Assembly: GCF_050947335.1 (NCBI RefSeq)
Contig: NW_027473339.1
Coordinates: forward strand, 62,001 to 126,000
DNA from: Megachile rotundata
Lineage: Eukaryota; Arthropoda; Insecta; Hymenoptera; Megachilidae
Reading direction: 5' to 3'
Length of the DNA stretch: 64,000 nt
Shown: one piece after another, positions 49,619-62,870 of the stretch
Position numbering within the stretch: the first letter of the stretch is position 1
Layout of the letters: every line of letters begins with the position of its first letter
Program-made: the position numbers and the translations under genes
Notes under the pieces: generated by a model
Told to the model about the DNA's origin: nothing
Database searches by the model: none
What the model saw: the letters and a program-made list of their open reading frames with translations, nothing else

Positions 49619-50384
49619 GATTGTGTGATTGTGATTGTGTGATTGTGATTGTGTGATTGTGGTTGTGTGATTGTGATTATGTGATTGTGATTGTGATTGT
49701 GTGATTGTGTGATCGTGATTGTGTGATCGCGATTGTGTGATTGTGATTGTGTGATCGTAATTGGGTGATCGTGATTGGGTGATCGTGATTGGGTGATCGT
49801 GATTGTGGGATTGTGACTGTGCGATTGTGTGATTGTGATTGTGTGACTGCGATTGTGTGATTGTGATTGTGGGATTGTGATTGTGTGATTGTGATTGTGT
49901 GATCGTGACTGTGATTGTGTGATTGTGATTGTGACTGTGATTGTGATTGTGATTGTGATTGTGATTCTGATTGTGATTGTGACTGTGATTGTGATTGTGT
50001 GACTGTGTGATTGTGATTGTGTGACTGTGATTGTGTGATCGTGATAGTGTGATCGTGATAGTGTGATCGTGATTGTGTGATCTTGACTGTGTGGTCGTGA
50101 TTGTGTGATCGTGATTGTGGGACTGTGACTGTGTGATTGTGTGGTTGTGGTTGTGTGATTGTGATTGTGTGACTGCGATTGTGTGATTGCGATTGTGTGA
50201 TTGCGATTGTGTGATTGCGACTGTGTGGTCGTGATTGTGTGATCGTGATTGTGGGATTGCGACTGTGTGATCGTGTGATTGTGATTGTGTGATTGTGATT
50301 GTGTGTTTGTGATTGTGTGATTGTGATTGTGTGATCGTGACTGTGTGGTCGTGATTGTGTGATTGTGATTGTGTCATTGTGATT

Positions 50385-50690
50385 GTGTGATAGTGTGATT
50401 GTGATTGTGTGATTGTGATTGTGGGATTGTGATTTGTGTGATTGTGATTGTGTGATCGAGACTGTGATTGTGTGATCGCGATTGTGTGACCGCGATTATG
50501 ATCGCGATTGTGTGATCGCGATTGTGTGATCGCGATTGTGTGATCGCGATTGTGTGATCGCGATTGTGTGATCGCGATTGTGTGATCGCGATTGTGTGAT
50601 CCCGATTGTGTGATCGCGATTGTGTGATCGCGATTGTGTGACCGCGATTGTGTGATCGCGATTGCGTGATCGTGACTGTGTGGTTGTGCG
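50385..50690 (+). repeat. GATCGCG core of the 1.12-kb module, copy 9
   Basis: Contains the GATTTGTG insertion, a GATTATGATCGCG short unit, GATCCC (50598) and GACCGCG markers. An extra GACCGCG replaces one unit near 50485. The GATTGAGACTG start is missing, because a GTGTCATTG unit is joined directly to GTGATAGTG. Confidence 0.86.
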
Positions 50691-50719
50691 ATTGTGATTG
50701 TGATTGTGTGATTGTGATT

Positions 50720-51290
50720 ATGTGATTGTGACTGTGACTGTGTGATTGTGATTGTGGGACTGTGATTGCGATTGTGTGATTGTGACTGTGTGGTCGTGAT
50801 TGTGTGATCGTGATTGTGGGATTGTGACTTTGTGGTTGTGTGATTGTTTGATTGTGTGATTGCGATTGTGTGATTGCGATTGTGTGATTGCGATTGTGTG
50901 ATTGCGATTGTGTGATTGCGATTGTGTGATTGCGATTGTGTGATTGCGATTGTGTGATTGCGATTGTGTGATTGCGATTGTGTGATTGCGATTGTGTGAT
51001 TGCGATTGTGTGATTGCGATTGTGTGATTGCGATTGTGTGATTGCGATTGTGTGATTGCGATTGAGTGATTGCGATTGTGTGATTGCGATTGTGTGATTG
51101 CGATTGTGTGATTGCGATTGTGTGATTGTGATTGTGTGATTGTGATTGTGTGATTGTGATTGTGTGATTGTGATTGTGTGATGGTGATTGTGTGATCGTG
51201 ATCGTGTGATCGTGATTGGGTGACCGTGATTGGGTGATCGTGATTGGGTGATCGTGATTGGGTGATCGTGATTGGGTGATCGTGATTGTG
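50720..51290 (+). repeat. Segment repeated at 61.1-61.6 kb
   Basis: GACTGTGACTG at 50730/61064 and GACTTTG at 50826/61160 share an offset of 10,334. The enclosed GATTGCG block has 19 units here (50858-51123) and 16 units there (61192-61415). Confidence 0.84.
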
Positions 51291-51299
51291 GGATTGTGA

Positions 51300-51990
51300 C
51301 TGTGTGATTGTGTGGTTGTGGTTGTGTGATTGTGATTGTGTGACTGTGATTGTGTGATTGTGATTGTGAGATTGCGATTGTGTGATTGCGATTGTGTGAT
51401 TGCGATTGTGTGATTGCGATTGTGTGACTGCGATTGTGTGATTGCGATTGTGTGATTGCGACTGTGTGGTCGTGATTGTGTGATCGTGATTGTGGGATTG
51501 TGACTGTGTGATTGTGTGGTTGTGGTTGTGTGATTGTGATTGTGTGGTCGTGATTGTGTGATCGTGACTGTGTGGTCGTGATTGTGTGATCGTGATTGTG
51601 GGATTGTAACTGCGTGATTGTGTGATTGCGATTGTGTGATTGCGATTGTGTGATTGCGATTGTGTGATTGCGATTGTGTGATTGCGATTGTGTGATTGCG
51701 ATTGTGTGATTGCGATTGTGTGATTGCGATTGTGTGATTGCGATTGTGTGATTGCGATTGTGTGATTGCGATTGTGTGATTGCGGTTGTGTGATCGCGAT
51801 TGTGTGATCGCGATTGTGTGATCGCGATTGTGTGATCGCGATTGTGTGATCGCGATTGTGTGGTTGTGATTGTGTGATTGTGGTTGTGTGATTGTGATTG
51901 TGTGATTGCGATTGTGTGATCGTGACTGTGTGGTCGTGATTGTGTGATCGTGATTGTGGGATTGTGACTGTGGGATTGTGTGGTTGTGGT
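51300..51990 (+). repeat. Segment repeated at 62.2-62.9 kb
   Basis: GAGATTGCG at 51368/62224 and GTAACTG at 51607/62463 share an offset of 10,856. It includes a GATTGCG block after the GTAACTGCG marker and a short GATCGCG run. Confidence 0.83.
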
Positions 51991-53019
51991 TGTGCGATTG
52001 TGATTGTGTGACTGTGATTGTGTGATTGTGATTGCGATTGTGTGATCGTGATTGTGTGATGGTGATTGTGTGATCGTGATTGTGTGATCGTGATTGTGTG
52101 ATCGTGATTGTGTGATCGTGATTGGGTGATCGTGATTGGGTGATCGTGATTGTGGGATTGTGACTGTGTGATTGTGTGGTTGTGGTTGTGTGATTGTGAT
52201 TGTGTGACTGTGATTGTGTGATTGTGATTGTGAGATTGCGATTGTGTGATTGCGATTGTGTGATTGCGGTTGTGTGATTGCGATTGTGTGATTGCGATTG
52301 TGTGATTGCGATTGTGTGATTGCGATTGTGTGATTGCGATTGTGTGATTGCGATTGTGTGATTGCGATTGTGTGATTGTGATTGTGTGATCGTGATTGTG
52401 TGATCGTGACTGTGTGGTCGTGATTGTGTGATCGTGATTGTGGGATTGTAACTGCGTGATTGTGTGATTGCGATTGTGTGATTGCGATTGTGTGATTGCG
52501 ATTGTGTGATTGCGATTGTGTGATTGCGATTGTGTGATTGCGATTGTGTGATTGCGATTGTGTGATTGCGATTGTGTGATTGCGATTGTGTGATTGCGAT
52601 TGTGTGATTGCGATTGTGTGATTGCGATTGTGTGATTGCGGTTGTGTGATCGCGATTGTGTGATCGCGATTGTGTGATCGCGATTGTGTGATTGTGATTG
52701 TGTGATTGTGATTGTGTGGTTGTGATTGTGTGATTGTGGTTGTGTGATTGCGATTGTGTGATCGTGACTGTGTGGTCGTGATTGTGTGATCGTGATTGTG
52801 GGATTGTGACTGTGGGATTGTGTGGTTGTGGTTGTGTGATTGTGATTGTGTGAATGTGATTGTGTGATTGTGATTGTGTGATTGTGAGTGTGTGATTGTG
52901 ATTGTGTGATTGTGATGGTGTGATTGTGATCGTGTGATTGTGGTCGTGTGTTTGTGATCGTGTGATCGTGATCGGGTGATCGTGATTGGGTGATCGCGAT
53001 TGTGTGATCGCGATTGTGT

Positions 53020-53103
53020 GATCGCGATTGCGTGATCGCGATTGCGTGATCGCGATTGCGTGATCGCGATTGCGTGATCGCGATTGCGTGATCGCGAGTG
53101 TGT
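53020..53103 (+). repeat. CpG-dense GATCGCGATTGCGT block, 5 units
   Basis: Five units with three CpG each, then a GATCGCGAGTG unit that ends the block. It is preceded by GATGGTG, GGTCGTGTGTTTG and GATCGGG units, and these markers recur at the 56-kb and 63-kb copies. Confidence 0.9.
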
Positions 53104-53745
53104 GATCGCGATTGTGTGATCGCGATTGTGTGATTGCGATTGTGTGATTGTGATTGTGTGATTGTGATTGTGAGATTGCGATTGTGTGATTGCGATTGTG
53201 TGATCGTGACTGCGTGGTCGTGATTGTGTGATCGTGATTGTGGGATTGTGACTGTGGGATTGTGTGGTTGTGGTTGTGTGATTGTGATTGTGTGACTGTG
53301 ATTGTGTGATTGTGATTGCGATTGTGTGATTGTGACTGTGTGGTCGTGATTGTGTGATCGTGATTGTGGGATTGTGACTGTGTGATTGTGTGGTTGTGGT
53401 TGTGTAACTGTGATTGTGTGATTGTGATTGAGGGATTGCGATTGTGTGATTGCGATTGTGTGATTGCGATTGTGTGATTGCGATTGTGTGATTGCGATTG
53501 TGTGATTGCGATTGTGTGATTGCGACTGTGTGGTCGTGATTGTGTGATCGTGATTGTGTGATCGCGATTGTGTGATCGCGATTGTGTGATCGCGATTGTG
53601 TGATCGCGATTGTGTGATCGCGATTGTGTGATCGCGATTGTGTGATTGTGTGATTGTGATTGTGATTGTGTGACTGTGATTGTGTGATTGTGATTGTGGG
53701 ATTGTGATTGTGTGATTGTGATTGTGTGATCGTGACTGTGATTGT

Positions 53746-53952
53746 GTGATTGTGATTGCGATTGTGATTGTCTTTGCAATTGTGATTGTGATTGTGATCG
53801 TGATTGTGATTGTGATTGTGATTGTGATTGTGATTGTGATTGTGATTGTGATTGTGATTGTGATTGTGATTGTGATTGTGATTGTGATTGTGATTGTGAT
53901 TGTGATTGTGATTGTGATTGTGATTGTGATTGTGATTGTGTTTGTGATTGTG
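53746..53952 (+). repeat. (GTGATT)n tract, TCTTTGCAATT family, longest member
   Basis: 207 bp, seven hexamers longer than the 34.6- and 45.3-kb members. The left marks and right end are unchanged, so the added copies lie in the uninterrupted centre. The flanking 53.3-54.9 kb is related to 34.1-35.7 kb (offset about 19,172). Confidence 0.93.
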
Positions 53953-56373
53953 TGACCGTGTGATTGTGATTGTGTGACTGTGATTGTGTGATCGTGATAG
54001 TGTGATCGTGATAGTGTGATCGTGATTGTGTGATCGTGATTGTGTGGTCGTGATTCTGTGGTCGTGATTGTGTGATCGTGATTGTGTGATCGTGATTGTG
54101 TGATCGTGATTGTGCGATCGTGATTGTGCGATCGTGATTGTGCGATCGTGATTGTGCGATTGTGTTTGTGCGATTGTGATTGTGCGATTTTGATTTTGCG
54201 ATTGTGATTGTGCGATTGTGATTGTGCGATCGTGATTGTGTGATCGTGATTGTGTGGTCGTGATTGTGTGATCGTGATTGTGGGATTGTGGGATTGTGTG
54301 ACTGTGATTGTGATTGTGTGATTGTGATTTTGTGATTGTGATTTTGTGATTGTGATTGTGTGATCGTGATTGTGTGGTCGTGATTGTGTGATCGTGATTG
54401 TGGGATTGTGACTGTGTGATTGTGTGATTGTGATTGTGTGACTGTGATTGTGTGATTGTGATTGTGGGATTGAGATTGTGTGATTGTGATTGTGTGATCG
54501 TGACTGTGATTATGTGATTGTGATTGAGTGACTGTGTGATTGTAATTGTGATTGTGTGACTGTGATTGTGTGATCGTGATAGTGTGATCGTGATCGTGTG
54601 ATTGTGATCGTGTGATTGTGATCGTGTGATTGCGATCGTGTGATTGTGATCGTGTGATTGCAATCGTGTGATTGCGATCGTGTGATTGCGATCGTGTGAT
54701 TGCGATTGTGTGATTGTGATTGTGTGATTGTGATTGTGTGATTGTGATTGTGGGATTGTGATTGTGTGATTGTGATTGTGTGTTTGTGATTGTGTGATTG
54801 TGATTGTGTGATCGTGACTGTGTGGTCGTGATTGTGTGATTGTGATTGTGTCATTGTGATTGTGTGATTGTGATTGTGTGATCGTGATTGTGGGATTGTG
54901 ACTGTGTGATTGTGTGATTGTGATTGTGTGACTGTGATTGTGTGATTGTGATTGTGTGATCGTGATTGTGTGATTGTGATTGTGATTGTGTGATTGTGTG
55001 ATCGTGATTGTGTGATCGTGATTGTGTGACCGTGATTGTGTGACCGTGATTATGTGATCGTGATTGTGCGATCCTGATTGCGTGATTAGGATTCTGTGAT
55101 CGTGATTGTGTAATCGTGATTGTGTGATCGTCATTTTGATCGTGATTTTGTGATCGTGATTGCGTGATGGTGATTGTGTGATCGTGATTGTGTGATCGTG
55201 ATTGTGTGATTGTGATTGTGTGATTGTGATTGTGTGATTGCGATTGTGTGGTTGTGATTGTGTGATTGTGGTTGTATGATTGTGATTGTGTGATTGCGAT
55301 TGTGTGATCGTGACTGTGTGGTCGTGATTGTGTGATCGTGATTGTGGGATTGTGACTGTGGGTTTGTGTGGTTGTGGTTGTGCGATTGTGATTGTGTGAC
55401 TGTGATTGTGTGATTGTGATTGCGATTGTGTGATTGTGACTGTGTGGTCGTGATTGTGTGATCGTGATTGTGGGATTGTGACTGTGTGATTGTGTGATCG
55501 TGATTGTGTGATCGTGATTGTGTGATCGTGATTGTGTGATCGTGATTGTGTGATCGTGATTGGGTGATCGTGATTGTGTGATCGTGATTGTGTGATCGTG
55601 ACTGTGTGGTCGTGATTGTGTGATCGTGATTGTGGGATTGTAACTGCGTGATTGTGTGATTGCGATTGTGTGATTGCGATTGTGTGATTGCGATTGTGTG
55701 ATTGCGATTGTGTGATTGCGATTGTGTGATTGCGATTGTGTGATTGCGATTGTGTGATTGCGATTGTGTGATTGCGATTGTGTGATTGCGATTGTGTGAT
55801 TGCGATTGTGTGATTGCGGTTGTGTGATCGCGATTGTGTGATCGCGATTGTGTGATCGCGATTGTGTGATCGTGACTGTGTGGTCGTGACTGTGTGATCG
55901 TGATTGTGGGATTGTGACTGTGGGATTGTGTGGTTGTGGTTGTGTGATTGTGATTGTGTGAATGTGATTGTGTGATTGTGATTGTGTGATTGTGATTGTG
56001 TGATTGTGATTGTGTGATTGTGATTGTGTGATTGCGATTGTGTGGTTGTGATTGTGTGATTGTGGTTGTGTGATTGTGATTGTGTGATTGCGATTGTGTG
56101 ATCGTGACTGTGTGGTCGTGATTGTGTGATCGTGATTGTGGGATTGTGACTGTGGGATTGTGTGGTTGTGGTTGTGTGATTGTGATTGTGTGAATGTGAT
56201 TGTGTGATTGTGATTGTGTGATTGTGATTGTGTGATTGTGATTGTGTGATTGTGATGGTGTGATTGTGATCGTGTGATTGTGGTCGTGTGTTTGTGATCG
56301 TGTGATCGTGATCGGGTGACCGTGATTGGGTGATCGTGATTGGGTGATCGCGATTGTGTGATCGCGATTGTGT

Positions 56374-56508
56374 GATCGCGATTGCGTGATCGCGATTGCG
56401 TGATCGCGATTGCGTGATCGCGATTGCGTGATCGCGATTGCGTGATCGCGATTGCGTGATCGCGATTGCGTGATCGCGATTGCGTGATCGCGATTGCGTG
56501 ATCGCGAG
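56374..56508 (+). repeat. CpG-dense GATCGCGATTGCGT block, 9 units
   Basis: Nine units with three CpG each, about 57% GC against about 36% for the plain unit, ended by GATCGCGAGTG. The longest of the three CpG-dense blocks. Confidence 0.91.
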
Positions 56509-56875
56509 TGTGTGATCGCGATTGTGTGATTGCGATTGTGTGATTGCGATTGTGTGATTGTGATTGTGTGATTGTGGTTGTGTGATTGTGATTGTGTGAT
56601 TGCGATTGTGTGATCGTGACTGTGTGGTCGTGATTGTGTGATCGTGATTGTGGGATTGTGACTGTGGGATTGTGTGGTTGTGGTTGTGTGATTGTGATTG
56701 TGTGCATGTGATTGTGTGATTGTGATTGTGGGATTGTGATTGCGATTGTGTGATTGTGACTGTGTGGTCGTGATTGTGTGATCGTGATTGTGGGATTGTG
56801 ACTGTGCGATTGTGTGATTGTGATTGTGTGACTGTGATTGTGTGATTGTGATTGTGTGATCGTGACTGTGATTGT

Positions 56876-56942
56876 GTGATTGTGATTGTGATTGTGATTG
56901 TGATTGTGATTGTGATTGTGATTGTGATTGTGATTGTGATTG
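56876..56942 (+). repeat. (GTGATT)n hexamer tract
   Basis: About 11 copies, first of three tracts in the 56.7-57.9 kb copy of the hexamer-cluster segment. Confidence 0.9.
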
Positions 56943-56999
56943 TGTGACTGTGTGATTGTGATTGTGTGATTGTGATTGTGTGATCGTGACTGTGATTGT

Positions 57000-57158
57000 G
57001 TGATTGTGATTGTGATTGTGATTGTGATTGTGATTGTGATTGTGATTGTGATTGTGATTGTGATTGTGATTGTGATTGTGATTGTGATTGTGATTGTGAT
57101 TGTGATTGTGATTGTGATTCTGATTCTGATTGTGATTGTGATTGTGATTGTGATTGTG
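57000..57158 (+). repeat. (GTGATT)n tract with GATTCT cluster
   Basis: About 26 copies with two GATTCT variants at about 57118-57130, 28 bp from the right end. Confidence 0.93.
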
Positions 57159-57213
57159 TGACTGTGTGATTGTGATTGTGTGATTGTGATTGTGTGATCG
57201 TGACTGTGATTGT

Positions 57214-57468
57214 GTGATTGTGATTGTGATTGTGATTGTGATTGTGATTGTGATTGTGATTGTGATTGTGATTGTGATTGTGATTGTGATTGTGATTGTG
57301 ATTGTGATTGTGATTGTGATTGTGATTGTGATTGTGATTGTGATTGTGATTGTGATTGTGATTGTGATTGTGATTGTGATTGTGATTGTGATTGTGATTG
57401 TGATTGTGATTGTGATTGTGATTGTGATTCTGATTCTGATTGTGATTGTGATTGTGATTGTGATTGTG
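57214..57468 (+). repeat. (GTGATT)n hexamer tract, about 42 copies
   Basis: GATTCT variants at about 57429-57440, again 28 bp from the right end. The right flank differs slightly (GTGACTGTGAGATTG). Confidence 0.93.
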
Positions 57469-58605
57469 TGACTGTGAGATTGTGATTGTGTGACTGTGAT
57501 TGTGTGATCGTGATAGTGTGATCGTGATAGTGTGATCGTGATAGTGGGATCGTGATCGTGTGATCGCGATCGTGTGATCGCGTTTGTGTGATCGCGATTG
57601 TGTGATTGTGATTGTGGGATTGTGGTTGTGCGATTGTGATTGTGCGATTGTGATTGTGCGATTGTGATTGTGCGATTGTGATTGTGATAGTGTGACTGTG
57701 TGATTGTGATTGTGTGATCGTGATAGTGTGATCGTGATCGTGTGATCGTGATCGTGTGATCGTGATTGTGTGATCGTGATTGTGTGATGGTGATTGTGTG
57801 CTTGTGATTGTGTGATTGTGGTTGTGTGATTGTGGTTGTGTGATTGTGATTGTGTGATTGCGATTGTGTGATCGTGACTGTGTGGTCGTGATTGTGTGAT
57901 CGTGATTGTGGGATTGTGACTGTGTGATTGTGTGGTTGTGGTTGTGCGTTTGTGACTGTGTGACTGTGATTGTGTGATAGTGATTGTGGGACTGTGATTG
58001 CGATTGTGTGATTGTGACTGTGTGGTCGTGATTGTGTGATCGTGATCGTGGGATTGTGACTGTGTGGTTGTGTGATTGTTTGATTGTGTGATTGCGATTG
58101 TGTGATTGCGTTTGTGTGATTGCGATTGTGTGATTGCGATTGTGTGATTGCGATTGTGTGATTGCGATTGTTTGATTGCGATTGTTTGATTGTGTGATTG
58201 TGATTGTGTGATTGTGATTATGTGATTGTGATTGTGTGATTGTGATTGTGTGATTGTGATTGTGTGATTGTGATTGTGTGATTGTGATTGTGTGATTGTG
58301 ATTGTGTGATTGTAATTGTGTGATTGTGATTGTGTGATTGTGATTGTATGATTGTGATTGTGTGATTGTGATTGTGTGATCGTGATCGTGTGATCGTGAT
58401 TGGGTGACCGTGATTGGGTGATCGTGATTGGGTGATCGTGATTTGGTGATCGTGATTGGGTGATCGTGATTGGGTGATCGTGGTTGGGTGATCGTGATTG
58501 TGGGATAGTGACTGTGTGATTGTGTGATTGTGATTGTGTGACTGTGATTGTGTGATTGTGATTGTGGGATTGTGATTGTGTGATTGTGATTGTGTGATCG
58601 TGACT

Positions 58606-58685
58606 GTGATTGTGATTGTGATTGTGATTGTGATTGTGATTGTGATTGTGATTGTGATTGTGATTGTGATTGTGATTGTGATTGT
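58606..58685 (+). repeat. (GTGATT)n hexamer tract
   Basis: About 13 copies following GTGATCGTGACTG directly and ending in a GTGCG unit, unlike the usual GTGTGACTG exit. Confidence 0.88.
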
Positions 58686-59397
58686 GCGATTGTGATTGTG
58701 GGATTGTGATTGCGATCGTGTGATTGTGACTGTGTGGTCGTGATTGTGCGATCGAGATTGTGCGATCGTGATTGTGCGAGCGTGATTGTGCGATCGTGAT
58801 TGTGCGATCGTGATTGTGCGATCGTGATTGTGCGATCGTGATTGTGTGATTGTGATTGTGTGATTGTGATTGTTTGATTGTGATTGTGTGATTGTGGTTG
58901 TGTGATTGTGATTGTGTGACTGTGATTGTGTGATTGTGATTGCGATTGTGTGATTGTGACTGTGTGGTCGTGATTGTGTGATCGTGATTGTGGGATTGTG
59001 ACTGTGTGATTGTGTGGTTGTGGTTGTGTAACTGTGATTGTGTGATTGTGATTGAGGGATTGCGATTGTGTGATTGCGATTGTGTGATTGCGATTGTGTG
59101 ATTGCGATTGTGTGATTGCGATTGTGTGATTGCGATTGTGTGATTGCGATTCTGTGATTGCGACTGTGTGGTCGTGATTGTGTGATCGTGATTGTGTGAT
59201 CGTGATTGTGTGATCGCGATTGTGTGGTCGCGATTGTGTGATCGCGATTGTGTGATCGCGATTGTGTGATCGCGATTGTGTGATCGCGATTGTGTGATTG
59301 TGTGATTGTGATTGTGATTGTGTGACTGTGATTGTGTGATTGTGATTGTGGGATTGTGATTGTGTGATTGTGATTGTGTGATCGTGACTGTGATTGT

Positions 59398-59568
59398 GTG
59401 ATTGTGATTGCGATTGTGATTGTCTTTGCAATTGTGATTGTGATTGTGATCGTGATTGTGATTGTGATTGTGATTGTGATTGTGATTGTGATTGTGATTG
59501 TGATTGTGATTGTGATTGTGATTGTGATTGTGATTGTGATTGTGATTGTGATTGTGTTTGTGATTGTG
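59398..59568 (+). repeat. (GTGATT)n tract, TCTTTGCAATT family
   Basis: 171 bp, one hexamer longer than the 34.6-kb member, with the same left and right marks. Confidence 0.93.
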
Positions 59569-60155
59569 TGACCGTGTGATTGTGATTGTGTGACTGTGAT
59601 TGTGTGATCGTGATAGTGTGATCGTGATAGTGTGATCGTGATTGTGTGATCGTGATTGTGTGGTCGTGATTCTGTGGTCGTGATTGTGTGATCGTGATTG
59701 TGTGATCGTGATTGTGCGATCGTGATTGTGCGATCGTGATTGTGCGATCGTGATTGTGCGATCGTGATTGTGCGATTGTGTTTGTGCGATTGTGATTGTG
59801 CGATTTTGATTTTGCGATTGTGATTGTGCGATTGTGATTGTGCGATCGTGATTGTGTGATCGTGATTGTGTGGTCGTGATTGTGTGGTCGTGATTGTGTG
59901 ATCGTGATTGTGGGATTGTGTGACTGTGATTGTGATTGTGTTATTGTGATTTTGTGATTGTGATTTTGTGATTGTGATTGTGTGATCGTGATTGTGTGGT
60001 CGTGATTGTGTGATCGTGATTGTGGGATTGTGACTGTGTGATTGTGTGACTGTGATTGTGTGATTGTGATTGTGGGATTGAGATTGTGTGATTGTGATTG
60101 TGTGATCGTGACTGTGATTATGTGATTGTGATTGAGTGACTGTGTGATTGTGATT

Positions 60156-61060
60156 GTGATTGTGTGACTATGATTGTGTGATCGTGATAGTGTGATCGTG
60201 ATGGTGTGATCGTGATTGTGTGATCGTGACTGTGTGGTCGTGATTGTGTGATCGTGATTGTGGGATTGTGACTGTGTGATTGTGTGGTTGTGGTTGTGTG
60301 ATTGTGATTGTGTGACTGTGATTGTGTGATTGTGATTGTGGGATTGTGTGATCGCGATTGTGATCGCGATTGTGTGATCGCGATTGTGTGATCGCGATTG
60401 TGTGATCGCGATTGTGTGATCGCGATTGTGTGATCGCGATTGTGTGATCGCGATTGTGTGATCGCGATTGTGTGATTGTGATTGTGGGATTGTGGTTGTG
60501 CGATTGTGATTGTGCGATTGTGATTGTGCGATTGTGATTGTGCGATTGTGATTGTGATTGTGATTGTGTGACTGTGTGATTGTGATTGTGTGATCGTGAT
60601 AGTGTGATCGTGATTGTGTGATCGTGATTGTGTGATCGTGATTGTGTGATCGTGATTGTGTGATGGTGATTGTGTGATTGTGATTGTGTGATTGTGGTTG
60701 TGTAATTGTGGTTGTGTGATTGTGATTGTGTGATTGCGACTGTGTGATCGTGACTGTGTGGTCGTGATTGTGTGATCGTGATTGTGGGATTGTGACTGTG
60801 TGATTGTGTGGTTGTGGTTGTGCGTTTGTGATTGTGTGACTGTGATTGTGTGATTGTGATTGTGGGACTGTGATTGCGATTGTGTGATTGTGACTGTGTG
60901 GTCGTGATTGTGCGATCGTGATTGTGGGATTGTGACTGTGTGGTTGTGTGATTGTTTGATTGTGTGATTGCGATTGTGTGATTGCGATTGTGTGATTGCG
61001 ATTGTTTGATTGCGATTGTTTGATTGTGTGATTGTGATTGTGTGATTGTGATTATGTGAT
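60156..61060 (+). repeat. Copy of the 48.0-48.9 kb segment
   Basis: Partner of 47985-48880. Near 61060 the match shifts to the 50.7-kb region, at a GTGATTATGTGATTG present in both sources. Confidence 0.83.
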
Positions 61061-61600
61061 TGTGACTGTGACTGTGTGATTGTGATTGTGGGACTGTGAT
61101 TGCGATTGTGTGATTGTGACTGTGTGGTCGTGATTGTGTGATCGTGATTGTGGGATTGTGACTTTGTGGTTGTGTGATTGTTTGATTGTGTGATTGCGAT
61201 TGTGTGATTGCGATTGTGTGATTGCGATTGTGTGATTGCGATTGTGTGATTGCGATTGTGTGATTGCGATTGTGTGATTGCGATTGTGTGATTGCGATTG
61301 TGTGATTGCGATTGTGTGATTGCGATTGTGTGATTGCGATTGTGTGATTGCGATTGAGTGATTGCGATTGTGTGATTGCGATTGTGTGATTGCGATTGTG
61401 TGATTGCGATTGTGTGATTGTGATTGTGTGATTGTGATTGTGTGATTGTGATTGTGTGATTGTGATTGTGTGATGGTGATTGTGTGATCGTGATCGTGTG
61501 ATCGTGATTGGGTGACCGTGATTGGGTGATCGTGATTGGGTGATCGTGATTGGGTGATCGTGATTGGGTGATCGTGATTGGGTGATCGTGATTGTGGGAT
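61060..61600 (+). repeat. Copy of the 50.7-51.3 kb segment
   Basis: Partner of 50720-51290; its GATTGCG block (61192-61415) has 16 units. Confidence 0.83.
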
Positions 61601-62040
61601 TGTGACTGTGTGATTGTGTGATTGTGATTGTGTGACTGTGATTGTGTGATTGTGATTGTGGGATTGTGATTGTGTGATTGTGATTGTGTGATCGTGACTG
61701 TGATTGTGTGACTGTGATTGTGATTGTGATTGTGATTGTGATTGTGATTGTGTGACTGTGTGATTGTGATTGTGTGACTCTGACTGTGTGATCGTGATAG
61801 TGTGATCGTGATAGTGTGATCGTGACTGTGTGGTCGTGATAGTGTGATCGTGATTGTGGGATTTTGACTGTGTGATTGTGTGGTTGTGGTTGTGTGATTG
61901 TGATTGTGTGACTGTGATTGTGTGATTGTGATTGTGGGAATGTGATTGCGATTGTGTGATTGTGACTGTGTGGTCGTGATTGTGTGATCGTGATTGTGGG
62001 ATTGTGACAGTGTGATTGTGTGGTTCTGATTGTGTGATCG
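61600..62040 (+). repeat. Stretch related to 11.70-12.13 kb and its copies
   Basis: Carries the order GTGACTG, short hexamer run, GTGACTCTGACTG, GATAG units, GATTTTGACTG, GGGAATG and GGTTCTG found at about 9235-9660, 11700-12135, 16805-17250, 19180-19615, 26515-26945 and 28970-29400. Confidence 0.8.
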
Positions 62041-62155
62041 TGATTGTGTGATCGTGATTGTGTGATCGTGATTGTGTGATCGTGATTGTGTGATCGTGAT
62101 TGTGTGATCGTGATTGGGTGATCGTGATTGGGTGATCGTGATTGTGGGATTGTGA

Positions 62156-62870
62156 CTGTGTGATTGTGTGGTTGTGGTTGTGTGATTGTGATTGTGTGAC
62201 TGTGATTGTGTGATTGTGATTGTGAGATTGCGATTGTGTGATTGCGATTGTGTGATTGCGATTGTGTGATTGCGATTGTGTGACTGCGATTGTGTGATTG
62301 CGATTGTGTGATTGCGACTGTGTGGTCGTGATTGTGTGATCGTGATTGTGGGATTGTGACTGTGTGATTGTGTGGTTGTGGTTGTGTGATTGTGATTGTG
62401 TGGTCGTGATTGTGTGATCGTGACTGTGTGGTCGTGATTGTGTGATCGTGATTGTGGGATTGTAACTGCGTGATTGTGTGATTGCGATTGTGTGATTGCG
62501 ATTGTGTGATTGCGATTGTGTGATTGCGATTGTGTGATTGCGATTGTGTGATTGCGATTGTGTGATTGCGATTGTGTGATTGCGATTGTGTGATTGCGAT
62601 TGTGTGATTGCGATTGTGTGATTGCGATTGTGTGATTGCGATTGTGTGATTGCGGTTGTGTGATCGCGATTGTGTGATCGCGATTGTGTGATCGCGATTG
62701 TGTGATCGCGATTGTGTGATCGCGATTGTGTGATCGCGATTGTGTGGTTGTGATTGTGTGATTGTGGTTGTGTGATTGTGATTGTGTGATTGCGATTGTG
62801 TGATCGTGACTGTGTGGTCGTGATTGTGTGATCGTGATTGTGGGATTGTGACTGTGGGATTGTGTGGTTG
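62156..62870 (+). repeat. Copy of the 51.3-52.0 kb segment
   Basis: Partner of 51300-51990 at an offset of 10,856. The GATCGCG run near 62660-62745 is one unit longer. Confidence 0.82.

Larger units (their letters stand above)
56040..56960 (+). repeat. Segment repeated at 62.7-63.7 kb
   Basis: GTGAATG at 56192/62894, GATGG at 56254/62956 and GTGCATG at 56705/63407 share an offset of 6,702. In between it falls to 6,688 because the CpG-dense block differs by one unit. Confidence 0.85.

Noticed and set aside
56374..56508. CpG-island promoter
   Set aside because: The block is CpG-dense but only 135 bp long, is itself a tandem repeat and has no gene next to it. I kept it as a repeat block, with CpG density noted as a finding.
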